From the NCBI GenBank assembly GCA_030834835.1, contig JAUQXD010000967.1, positions 1 to 11,397 on the forward strand: a DNA stretch of 11,397 nt, given 5' to 3'. The position numbers were made by a program, and so were the translations under genes. Positions 5,655-11,397 of this stretch are shown here, piece after piece (position 1 is the first letter of the stretch; the number at the start of each line of letters is the position of its first letter). Origin of the DNA: Thermoflexales bacterium (GTDB taxonomy: Bacteria > Chloroflexota > Anaerolineae > Fen-1058). The notes under the pieces are model-generated. The model was not told the DNA's origin and did not search any database. It worked only from the letters and a program-made list of their open reading frames with translations.

Positions 5655-7483
5655 AGTGCGTCAACTGCGGCACTCAAAACACGCCGGATGCCCGACACTG
5701 CCGCCATTGCGGCGCGGTGCTGCCCACCACCGCCGGGGTGGCCGAAGTGATCCCGTCGTACGGGGAGGATCCGGGCGGCACACAGCCGCTGGGCGCGGAT
5801 CTCACCGACAACGGCGGTACCCGCCCGCTCAGCGACACCGCCACGACCATACCCATCGAAGTGCCGGCCGCGCCGGGTCCGCATACGCGCCCGCTGCCTC
5901 GCAGCCGCATGTTCTTTGAGCCGCTGCCCGAGCGCGCCCTGCTGGCCGAGGACCGTTACAAGATTCGCGCGCTGATTGAAGAAACGCCGATGCTCAACAC
6001 GTATTCGGCCGTCAGCCGCCGTGCGCTGGTCGATTGCAAACAGTGCGGCTTTGCCCGCAACAACTACGGCGATCAGTTCTGTTTGCAGTGCGGCGCCAGC
6101 CTGGCCAACCTTGAGCCACTGTATCCCAACTACGTTATCAAAGAAACGCTCGCGCCCGACGCCGTGGCCGCCGAGCGCCGTCTGGCCGAAATGGAACTAC
6201 ATCACGGCGGGGCGCTGCTGCCGATCGAGACGTTCAATGAAACGCTCTTCGGCACGCGCCGCGTATACGTGGTGCTGCCCGAGCCGTCGCCGTTTACAGC
6301 GGCGCGGCTGCCCTCGCCGCCGGAAACGACCGATGTGGTCCACTGGGGTGTGCAGCTGGCCGATGCGCTGGCCTATTTGCACAAGAACAACGTCGCCTTC
6401 GGCGCAGCCGATCTCGATCACGTGGCAATCGCCGGCAAGGCCGCGCGCTGGTTCAATTTCGCGTCGGCGCGCGCGCAGACGCCGGGCACCCGCAACCGCA
6501 AAGTCTATACCGACGATGTGATTACGCTGGCCGCCAGCCTGGTGGTGCTGCTGACGGGCAAAGCCTTTGCGCCCGACATGACCGTGTCGCCGCCCGGGCT
6601 CGATCGGACGCTGCGGAACGTCTTCACCGGCAAAACGACCGCCGCCTCGCAATTCGCCGATCAGCTGCGCGACGTCATCAGCGAGATTCGCCGGCCCACC
6701 AGTTACGATGTGCGCGTGGGCCGCTTAAGCGATGTGGGACACGTGCGCCAGATCAACGAAGACAGTTTGCTCTCGATGGAAGTGGGCCGCGTGCACCGCT
6801 CGATCGGCACCCCGATCGGACTGTACGCCGTAGCCGACGGCATGGGCGGCCACTCCGCGGGCGATGTCGCCAGCGGCCTGACCGTCGATCTGATCGCCCG
6901 CCATGCCGTCGAAACGCTGCTGGCCGCCAACCTGGACGATCAGGGCAACGACTTCGATGTCAGCGCCTGGCTGCGCGAAGCGGTGGCCCTGGCCAATAAG
7001 ACTGTCCACGAACAGCGCCAGCTGGCGGGCACCAACATGGGCACCACGCTGGTCATGGCCTTCATCGCGGCCGGCCGCGCGTACCTGGCCAATGTCGGCG
7101 ACAGCCGCGCCTATTTGATCAATCAAGCCGGGATGAAACAGATCACCGTCGATCACTCGCTGGTGCAACGCCTCATCGAAACGAAGCAGCTCACCGTCGA
7201 AGAAGCCCGCACCCATCCGCAGCGCAACGTCATCTACAAGAACCTGGGCGATCGCGCCAACGTGGAGCCGGACATCTTCCAGATCGATCTTCAGCCGGGC
7301 GATCAACTGCTGCTCTGCTCCGACGGCCTGAGCGGTTATGTGGAAGATAGCGCGACCCTGGACATCATCCGATCGGCCCCCTCACCCCAGGTGGCCTGCC
7401 GCCAGTTGATCGACGCCGCCAACGCCAACGGCGGGCCTGATAACATCACGGCTATCATCGTGCAGCTGGAGACGTTGTCATGA
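5651..7483 (+). CDS. Zinc ribbon - pseudokinase - PP2C-type protein phosphatase fusion
   Basis: This 610-residue protein starts at ATG 5651, with a perfect AGGAGG at 5639-5644. Residues 3-20 are a zinc ribbon (C3, C6, C17, C20), followed by a Gly/Pro/Thr-rich linker. Residues about 100-350 resemble a Ser/Thr kinase fold: YKIRALIEE as first strand, a second zinc ribbon (C129, C132, C144, C147), VIK with Lys164, and QLADALAYLH at 235-244. The catalytic loop reads FGAADLDH where HRDxKxxN is expected, and DFG is replaced by NFA (269-271), so catalysis is very unlikely. Residues about 354-607 are a complete PP2C phosphatase: DVGxxRxxNED (E370, D371), ADGMGGH (D396), GTT, NVGDSRAY, CSDGL (D558) and GGPDNIT (D597). 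It should remove phosphate from Ser/Thr using Mn/Mg. The start ATGA overlaps the preceding stop and the end ATGA overlaps the next start. The zinc ribbons and PP2C are certain; the pseudokinase is a strong reading by eye. Confidence 0.9.
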   Translation: MKCVNCGTQNTPDARHCRHCGAVLPTTAGVAEVIPSYGEDPGGTQPLGADLTDNGGTRPLSDTATTIPIEVPAAPGPHTRPLPRSRMFFEPLPERALLAEDRYKIRALIEETPMLNTYSAVSRRALVDCKQCGFARNNYGDQFCLQCGASLANLEPLYPNYVIKETLAPDAVAAERRLAEMELHHGGALLPIETFNETLFGTRRVYVVLPEPSPFTAARLPSPPETTDVVHWGVQLADALAYLHKNNVAFGAADLDHVAIAGKAARWFNFASARAQTPGTRNRKVYTDDVITLAASLVVLLTGKAFAPDMTVSPPGLDRTLRNVFTGKTTAASQFADQLRDVISEIRRPTSYDVRVGRLSDVGHVRQINEDSLLSMEVGRVHRSIGTPIGLYAVADGMGGHSAGDVASGLTVDLIARHAVETLLAANLDDQGNDFDVSAWLREAVALANKTVHEQRQLAGTNMGTTLVMAFIAAGRAYLANVGDSRAYLINQAGMKQITVDHSLVQRLIETKQLTVEEARTHPQRNVIYKNLGDRANVEPDIFQIDLQPGDQLLLCSDGLSGYVEDSATLDIIRSAPSPQVACRQLIDAANANGGPDNITAIIVQLETLS

Positions 7484-8016
7484 TCAGTGACGGTCGACCA
7501 TCGACTGTCGACCGTCGTTCGTCATCAGCTTGCGGAGTGTGCGGCACGCCGGCCGAAGCGGGCGCGCGCTTTTGCATTCACTGCGGACATCCCTTCCCCA
7601 ACCCCATCGGCCTGCGCTGCCCCGCGTGTCACTCGATCAACCTGCCAGGCGAAGCCTTCTGCGAAGTGTGCGGCGCGCCGCTGCCCGTTGCACCCTACCT
7701 GGTCATCACCGAAACGGGGCTGCGTCTGCCGGTGTTTGTCGGAGAACAAGCCTCCCTGGTCGTGGGCCGCGCGGATGCGCTCAGCGGCGTCTTCCCGGAG
7801 ATCGATCTGTCACCCTACGGCGCAGAGGCCGCCGGCCTGTCGCGCCATCACGCGCGCCTGACGCGCAAAGACGATCAATACTGGCTCGAAGATCTCAACA
7901 GCGTCAACCTGACTTATCTCAACGATCAGCGTCTCACACCCGATCGGCCTGTGCGGCTCAAAGACGGCGATCTGATCCGGCTGGCGCGGCTGCTGGTGAC
8001 GTTCCGGGCGGGGTGA
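7480..8016 (+). CDS. Double zinc ribbon plus FHA-domain protein
   Basis: This 178-residue protein starts at ATG 7480, overlapping the PP2C stop by ATGA, with GGAG 8 nt upstream. Two zinc ribbons lie in tandem: C18, C21, C32, C35 and C47, C50, C61, C64. An FHA domain follows at about 72-176, with VVGRAD (G96, R97) and LSRHHARL (S121, H124). Its loop reads NSVNLTYLND where the usual NGT...VNG is expected, so two conserved glycines are missing (L144, D149), which may alter phosphopeptide binding. No membrane segment is present, so it is probably a soluble adaptor. Residues 5-15 are encoded by a GTCGACC-type heptad repeat; no later start would keep the first zinc ribbon intact, so the repeat is genuinely within the gene. 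Tight coupling to the phosphatase suggests the two act together, perhaps through their zinc ribbons. That partnership is inference. Confidence 0.88.
   Translation: MISDGRPSTVDRRSSSACGVCGTPAEAGARFCIHCGHPFPNPIGLRCPACHSINLPGEAFCEVCGAPLPVAPYLVITETGLRLPVFVGEQASLVVGRADALSGVFPEIDLSPYGAEAAGLSRHHARLTRKDDQYWLEDLNSVNLTYLNDQRLTPDRPVRLKDGDLIRLARLLVTFRAG
7489..7523. repeat. Heptad repeat inside the N-terminus of the zinc-ribbon FHA gene
   Basis: Plus-strand units GTCGACC (7493-7499), ATCGACT (7500-7506), GTCGACC (7507-7513), GTCGTTC (7514-7520) follow with an exact 7-nt step. The outer parts also pair: GACGGTCGA (7489-7497) with TCGACCGTC (7508-7516). Since 7 is not a multiple of 3, the repeat is read in shifting frames and yields a non-repetitive peptide (residues 4-15). 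Confidence 0.75.
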
Positions 8017-8047
8017 ATCGGAGCAATTCCAGACGGAGTAAGTCAAG

Positions 8048-8953
8048 ATGACCGTTCCAGAATATCAAACTTTCATGCTGCCCTTGTTGAAACTGGCGAG
8101 TGATCAAAAAGACCACACGTTGAGTGAAGTGTATGATCGTCTTGCTCAAGAATTCGGTATCAGCGATGTGGAACGATCAGAGTTGCTACCCAGCGGCAAA
8201 CAATCGCGTTTCGATAATCGAGTGGGCTGGGCGCGCACTTACCTGAAAAAAGCCGGGTTAATCGATAGCGCCGGACGCGGCGTATTCCACATCACCAGAC
8301 GCGGGTTGGATGTCCTCAAATCAAAGCCCACCTCAATCACGAAAGACTACTTGACCCGGTTTCCAGAATTCAAAGACTTCCAAGCACGGCAGACCGTAAG
8401 AACGGCCACTGGTGAATCCGAAGAGAACCACGATAAAACGCCAGATGAAACGCTCGATGCGGCCTATCAAGTCTTGCGGCGCACACTGGCACAAGACCTG
8501 CTTGATCGCATCAAGAACAGTTCGCCACGCTTCTTCGAAGCGGTGGTCATTGATTTGCTGCTGGCAATGGGCTATGGCGGCTCAAGAATCGACGCTGGAG
8601 AAATCGTCGGCAAGAGCGGCGATGGCGGCATTGACGGCATCATCAAAGAAGACAAGCTGGGCCTTGACGCGATCTACGTTCAAGCCAAACGCTGGACAGG
8701 AACGGTAGGACGCCCAACTCTACAAGAATTCGCGGGCAGTCTGGCCGGGCGCAAAGCGCGCAAGGGCGTGATCATCACAACTTCGCAATTCACATCAGAA
8801 GCGAAAGACTACGCTGATCGACTGGATATGAAGATAGTGCTCATCGACGGCGAGCGGCTGGCCCAACTCATGATCGACTACGGCGTCGGCGTAGCTGAAA
8901 AAGTTGCTTACTCTGTCAAACGCATTGACGAAGACTACTTCACGGAAGAATGA
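8048..8953 (+). CDS. mrr: Mrr-type restriction endonuclease
   Basis: This 301-residue protein is close in length to E. coli Mrr (304). Residues about 5-90 form the Mrr N-terminal winged-helix domain (MLPLLKLASD, LSEVYDRLAQEF, RVGWARTYLKKAGLI, GVFHITRRG). Residues about 150-285 are the Mrr catalytic domain of the PD-(D/E)xK superfamily: FFEAVVIDLLLAMGYG (E164), SGDGGIDG (D196), YVQAKRW (Q212, K214), GVIITTSQFT and VLIDGERLAQLM. Mrr enzymes cut DNA carrying methylated bases (type IV restriction). ATG 8048 has GGAG 9 nt upstream. The gene is 31 nt after the zinc-ribbon FHA gene, so it can be co-transcribed with the signalling cluster. It is visibly more AT-rich than the PP2C gene and has no CGATCG, hinting at more recent arrival. 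No hsd- or mod-type DNA methylase lies beside it, consistent with a stand-alone enzyme. The family is secure; its biological target is unknown. Confidence 0.93.
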   Translation: MTVPEYQTFMLPLLKLASDQKDHTLSEVYDRLAQEFGISDVERSELLPSGKQSRFDNRVGWARTYLKKAGLIDSAGRGVFHITRRGLDVLKSKPTSITKDYLTRFPEFKDFQARQTVRTATGESEENHDKTPDETLDAAYQVLRRTLAQDLLDRIKNSSPRFFEAVVIDLLLAMGYGGSRIDAGEIVGKSGDGGIDGIIKEDKLGLDAIYVQAKRWTGTVGRPTLQEFAGSLAGRKARKGVIITTSQFTSEAKDYADRLDMKIVLIDGERLAQLMIDYGVGVAEKVAYSVKRIDEDYFTEE

Positions 8954-8959
8954 TTCTGA

Positions 8960-8979
8960 CGCTCTTGGCGTCTTGGCGG
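8960..8979. repeat. Short tandem TCTTGGCG repeat before the methyltransferase
   Basis: TCTTGGCG occurs twice in succession (8963-8970 and 8971-8978), followed by GTCAATC. It occupies most of the 35 nt between the Mrr stop and the preferred methyltransferase start. It looks like a fragment of an interspersed noncoding repeat, which supports placing the start at 8989 rather than 8950. Confidence 0.5.
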
Positions 8980-8988
8980 TCAATCCCT

Positions 8989-9819
8989 ATGGCTCATATC
9001 AACGATCAAACCTATCTGCTGAAAGACCAATACCGCGACTCAGCCAACCTCGATGCGCGAGTGCGGCTGCACGTGCTATTCAGCACCAACAAATCCGGCT
9101 GGAATCGCTGGTACTTCGATCAACTCGATCTGCCACCCAACGCCCGCATCCTTGAACTGGGCTGCGGGCCGGGCTATCTGTGGCGTGACAACCTCGAGCG
9201 CATTCCGGCGAGTTGGGACATCACACTGTCCGATTTTTCAGCCGGCATGATCGATCAGGCCCGCACGAATCTACAAGCTGCTCAGAGCGGATTGCCAAAT
9301 CCGCGCTCCACAACCGAATCGTTTCGATATGAGATCATCGATGCGCAATCGATCCCGTTTGATGACAACACCTTTGACGCCGTGATCGCCAATCACATGC
9401 TGTACCACGTTCCCGATCGAGCGAAGGCGCTGTCGGAAATGCGACGCGTGCTCAAATCGACTGGCGTTGCCTGTCTCGCCACCAACGGCGATCGGCATCT
9501 GACGGAACTATATAATTTACACTACCGTTTCGATCCGAACATAGCCTTTGGCTGGGGAAAGCGAGCGCATGAGATGTTCTCGATCGATACCGGCAGTGCC
9601 GAACTGCGACCCTGGTTTCCGTCGATTGAAGTCCGCCGCTACGACGATGCGCTGATCGTGACCGAAGTGCAACCGCTGGTTGATTACATCCTGTCGATGG
9701 CGACGCCTGAAGTTGTCGCGCAGCGCCGCGCCGAACTGACCGCCTTCATCGAGCGTGAAATGCAGCCGACCGGAGCCATTCACATCACCAAAGATTCCGG
9801 TCTGTTCATCGCGCACTGA
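8989..9819 (+). CDS. Class I SAM-dependent methyltransferase
   Basis: From ATG 8989 this is 276 residues. The Rossmann-like methyltransferase core has motif I ILELGCGPGYLW (54-65), motif II ITLSDFSAGMIDQA (78-91), IPFDDNTFDAVIANHMLYHV (122-141) and RRVLKSTGVACLAT (152-165). This matches the UbiE/Methyltransf_11 type that methylates small molecules, lipids or quinones; there is no DNA-methylase catalytic motif such as NPPY, DPPY or a PC motif. The N-terminal YLLKDQYRDSANLDARVRLH appears conserved in related proteins of unknown substrate. The frame continues to an ATG at 8950 that overlaps the Mrr stop (ATGA), but that extension is encoded by a short noncoding-like repeat, so 8989 is preferred. 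Neither start has a strong ribosome site. The gene closes the possible operon running from 4929. Its substrate and link to the signalling genes are unknown. Confidence 0.88.
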   Translation: MAHINDQTYLLKDQYRDSANLDARVRLHVLFSTNKSGWNRWYFDQLDLPPNARILELGCGPGYLWRDNLERIPASWDITLSDFSAGMIDQARTNLQAAQSGLPNPRSTTESFRYEIIDAQSIPFDDNTFDAVIANHMLYHVPDRAKALSEMRRVLKSTGVACLATNGDRHLTELYNLHYRFDPNIAFGWGKRAHEMFSIDTGSAELRPWFPSIEVRRYDDALIVTEVQPLVDYILSMATPEVVAQRRAELTAFIEREMQPTGAIHITKDSGLFIAH

Positions 9820-9849
9820 ATCTACCAACTCGCCTTTTACAGAACCGCC

Positions 9850-9916
9850 CCTTCGACTACACGGCAAGGGCGCAGCCTGAGCGAAACACAGTGAAGTCGA
9901 AGGACGCCCTTGCCGT
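9850..9916. repeat. Nested inverted-repeat element
   Basis: ACGGCAAGGGCG (9861-9872) is matched exactly by CGCCCTTGCCGT (9905-9916), and CCTTCGACT (9850-9858) by AGTCGAAGG (9895-9903). The two pairings interlock, so both cannot form in one simple hairpin. The internal minus-strand text CCTTCGACT...GCTCAGG resembles a dispersed intergenic element type seen in many genomes (recognised by eye). There is no T run, so it is not called a terminator. Confidence 0.65.
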
Positions 9917-9975
9917 TTCGCTCACGCCCTATCCGCGAAGCGGGGGCGCGCCAGGCGGGGTGCTTGTGTAAGGTG

Positions 9976-10036
9976 AGTCACCAATTGACCGATTACCAAT
10001 CACTCATTACTCGTCACTCGTCACTCGTCACTCATC
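9976..10036. repeat. Heptad-repeat array abutting the FHA-ABC start codon
   Basis: Units step by 7 nt: ATTACCA (9992), ATCACTC (9999), ATTACTC (10006), then three exact GTCACTC copies (10013-10033), followed by ATC and the ATG at 10037. The left part (CACCAATTGACCGATTACC) resembles the right array at 4801-4840. The array occupies the place where a ribosome site would be expected. Confidence 0.85.
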
Positions 10037-11397
10037 ATGTCCGCCACTCCACCCAATCAATCTCAACCCTTCGACGGCACGCAAGTCGTGATGCTGGCCC
10101 GCGCCACGTTGAGCGTGCGCCAGCCTGACGGCCGCGCCCGCACCATCGTGTTGACGCGCGAGCCGCTGACCATTGGCCGCCATCCCACCAACGATGTCGT
10201 CATCGACATCGCCACGGTCTCGGCCGAACACGCCATCATCGAGAACGTCGACAGGCAATATTGCCTGACCGATCGCGGCAGCCGCAACGGCACGTTTGTC
10301 AACGGGCAGCGCGTCGTCACGGTCGGCACGTCGGTCGACTGCGACCTCGCGCTCACCGATCCGACGGTCAGCCGCTACCACCTCGAGGTCCGCCACGCCG
10401 CCGACGGCCTCGCGCTCGTCGACCTCGGCAGCCGCAACGGCACGTTCGTCAACGGCCAGCGCATCTCCATTGCCATGCTCAAAGACGGCGACATCATCCG
10501 CATCGGCGATGCACGCGGCAACTCGGTCGGCCTGACGTTTCACGCCGGCCAGGCGCCACAGGCCACTTCCGTCGAGACGTTCGATCTGGCCGCGAACGAC
10601 ACGCTGACGATCGGGCGCGATCCCGGCTGCGATCTCACCCTCGATTCGCCGCTCGTGTCACGCCATCACGCCCGATTGGAACGCAGCGGCCCCACGCACA
10701 CCCTGATCGATCTGGGCAGCACCAACGGCACATTCGTCAACAGCCAGCGGATCGATCAGCAACCGCTGCGGCCGGGCGACATCGTGCAGATCGGCCCGTA
10801 TCGCCTGACGTATCAGCCCGGCGCGATCAGCCAGGTGCTGCCCGCGCAGCGCGGCCGATTGGATGCCTTGCACCTCACGCGCCGCATCAATGGCGATCGC
10901 GGCGAACGCCGCATCATTCTGAGCGACGTCTCGCTCTCGATCGCGCCGCGCGAATTTGTCGCCATCGTCGGCGGTTCGGGCACGGGCAAGACTACCCTGC
11001 TCAATGCGCTCAGCGGCTTCGAACCGGCCGAGGGCCGAGTCCTGCTCAGCGGTGATGACTTCTACGAGCACTTCGATCTATATCGCGGCCTGATCGGTTA
11101 CGTGCCGCAGGACGACATCATCCATCGCGAATTGCCCGTGGGGCAAGCCCTGCGTTACGCCGCGCAATTGCGCCTGCCGCGTGACACCTCCGAAGGTGAA
11201 ATCGACAGCCGCATCGAGCGCGTTCTGACCGAAGTGGAAATGGACGAACAGGTCGAGCGCGTCATCGGGCGTTTGAGTGGCGGGCAGCGTAAGCGTGTCT
11301 CGATCGGCGTGGAGCTGCTGGCCGAACCCGGCGTCTTCTTTCTGGACGAGGCAACTTCGGGGCTTGATCCCGGCCTCGAAAAGAAGTTGATGTACAC
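10037..11397 (+). CDS. Triple-FHA ABC-transporter ATPase, ABCG-like (3' end cut by window edge)
   Basis: The frame is open from ATG 10037 to the window edge, giving 453 residues. Three FHA domains come first. FHA1 (about 24-92) has IGR (R48), VSAEH and NGTFVNG (N84). FHA2 (about 93-168) has VGT with Thr98 in place of the phosphate-binding Arg, VSRYH and N134. FHA3 (about 178-260) has R194, S208, H211 and N230. The ABC ATPase follows from about 277: Walker A GGSGTGKTT (312-320), Q-loop Gln358, signature LSGGQ (413-417), Walker B VFFLDE (433-438) and SGLD. The order FHA then ABC, and DDIIHRELPVGQALRYAAQLRLP after the Q-loop, are typical of ABCG-like exporters that continue into an ABC-2 membrane domain, presumably beyond the window. 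No ribosome site precedes the ATG, which adjoins a heptad array; ATG 10091 is a less likely alternative. FHA control by phosphothreonine links it to the PP2C cluster by inference. FHA1 seems to lack its final strands. Confidence 0.92.
   Translation, partial: MSATPPNQSQPFDGTQVVMLARATLSVRQPDGRARTIVLTREPLTIGRHPTNDVVIDIATVSAEHAIIENVDRQYCLTDRGSRNGTFVNGQRVVTVGTSVDCDLALTDPTVSRYHLEVRHAADGLALVDLGSRNGTFVNGQRISIAMLKDGDIIRIGDARGNSVGLTFHAGQAPQATSVETFDLAANDTLTIGRDPGCDLTLDSPLVSRHHARLERSGPTHTLIDLGSTNGTFVNSQRIDQQPLRPGDIVQIGPYRLTYQPGAISQVLPAQRGRLDALHLTRRINGDRGERRIILSDVSLSIAPREFVAIVGGSGTGKTTLLNALSGFEPAEGRVLLSGDDFYEHFDLYRGLIGYVPQDDIIHRELPVGQALRYAAQLRLPRDTSEGEIDSRIERVLTEVEMDEQVERVIGRLSGGQRKRVSIGVELLAEPGVFFLDEATSGLDPGLEKKLMY
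10276..10462 (+). repeat. Near-identical 37-bp direct repeats within FHA1 and FHA2
   Basis: The stretch 10276-10312 recurs at 10426-10462 with 35 of 37 bases the same, exactly 150 nt apart and in frame. It encodes GSRNGTFVNGQR in both domains. FHA3 has a more diverged version at 10714-10750. Such similarity can come from recent duplication or gene conversion, and it makes the region prone to in-frame deletion or misassembly. Confidence 0.85.

Larger units (their letters stand above)
9820..10036. other. Gene-free stretch of repeats between methyltransferase and FHA-ABC gene
   Basis: No convincing coding frame is seen on either strand. The left part holds an inverted-repeat element (9850-9916), the right part a heptad array (9976-10036), and the middle (9917-9975) is GC-rich sequence with nothing recognisable. 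No intrinsic terminator with a T run follows the methyltransferase. A weak promoter candidate, TTGACC (9985-9990), lies inside the heptad array, but no good -10 follows it. Confidence 0.7.

Noticed and set aside
8950..9819. Methyltransferase as the modification partner of Mrr
   Set aside because: It has no DNA-methylase catalytic motif or target-recognition region and resembles small-molecule methyltransferases. Mrr enzymes do not need a partner methylase.
9861..9916. Intrinsic terminator after the methyltransferase
   Set aside because: The 12-bp stem has a 32-nt loop and is followed by TTCGCTCACG rather than a T run; it fits a dispersed element better.
9976..10036. CRISPR array
   Set aside because: Units are only 7 nt with no spacers, and no cas gene is near.
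10261..11055. Plus-strand open frame of 264 codons inside the FHA-ABC gene
   Set aside because: It is another frame of the FHA and Walker A coding region, rich in Arg, Pro and His; the overlapping frame has unambiguous FHA and ABC motifs.
1..11397. tRNA, rRNA or insertion sequences
   Set aside because: No cloverleaf-like segment, rRNA stretch, transposase or terminal repeat pair was recognised on either strand.

Overview
The window looks like a chromosomal segment of a GC-rich bacterium, most likely an uncultured member of the Chloroflexota (Anaerolineae-like). That placement is inference. It rests on Pro/Thr-rich linkers in exported proteins, several proteins combining zinc ribbons with FHA domains, an FHA-ABC transporter, and intergenic DNA full of 7-bp-period repeats. 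No rRNA, tRNA or taxonomic marker gene is present.

The left half (1-4741) is read entirely on the minus strand. In transcription order it holds a 3-methyladenine DNA glycosylase (4741-4151), FabI enoyl-ACP reductase (4051-3266), a large membrane protein with a C-terminal endonuclease/exonuclease/phosphatase domain (3213-1348), a two-LysM lipoprotein with its own promoter (1212-517), and a Nudix ADP-ribose pyrophosphatase-like gene cut by the window edge (437-1). These are repair, lipid, envelope and nucleotide-housekeeping functions.

The right half (4929-11397) is read on the plus strand, away from a divergent intergenic region that carries a near-consensus sigma-70-type promoter. First come three tightly coupled genes with two successive ATGA overlaps: a membrane-anchored FHA protein, a zinc-ribbon/pseudokinase/PP2C phosphatase fusion, and a double-zinc-ribbon FHA protein. 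Next are an Mrr-type restriction endonuclease (31 nt downstream) and a class I SAM methyltransferase. After a gene-free stretch of about 217 nt comes a protein with three FHA domains and an ABC ATPase, cut by the right edge. FHA domains bind phosphothreonine and PP2C removes phosphate, so this half reads as a Ser/Thr phospho-signalling locus. No active kinase is visible; the only kinase-like fold has lost its catalytic residues.

Two patterns run through the window. Heptad-period repeats, often in inverted pairs, sit at five gene boundaries, one of them inside a coding N-terminus. The palindrome CGATCG occurs about 38 times by hand count, roughly ten times the chance expectation. The most novel-looking features are the zinc-ribbon/pseudokinase/PP2C fusion and its gene neighbourhood, and the heptad repeat family.
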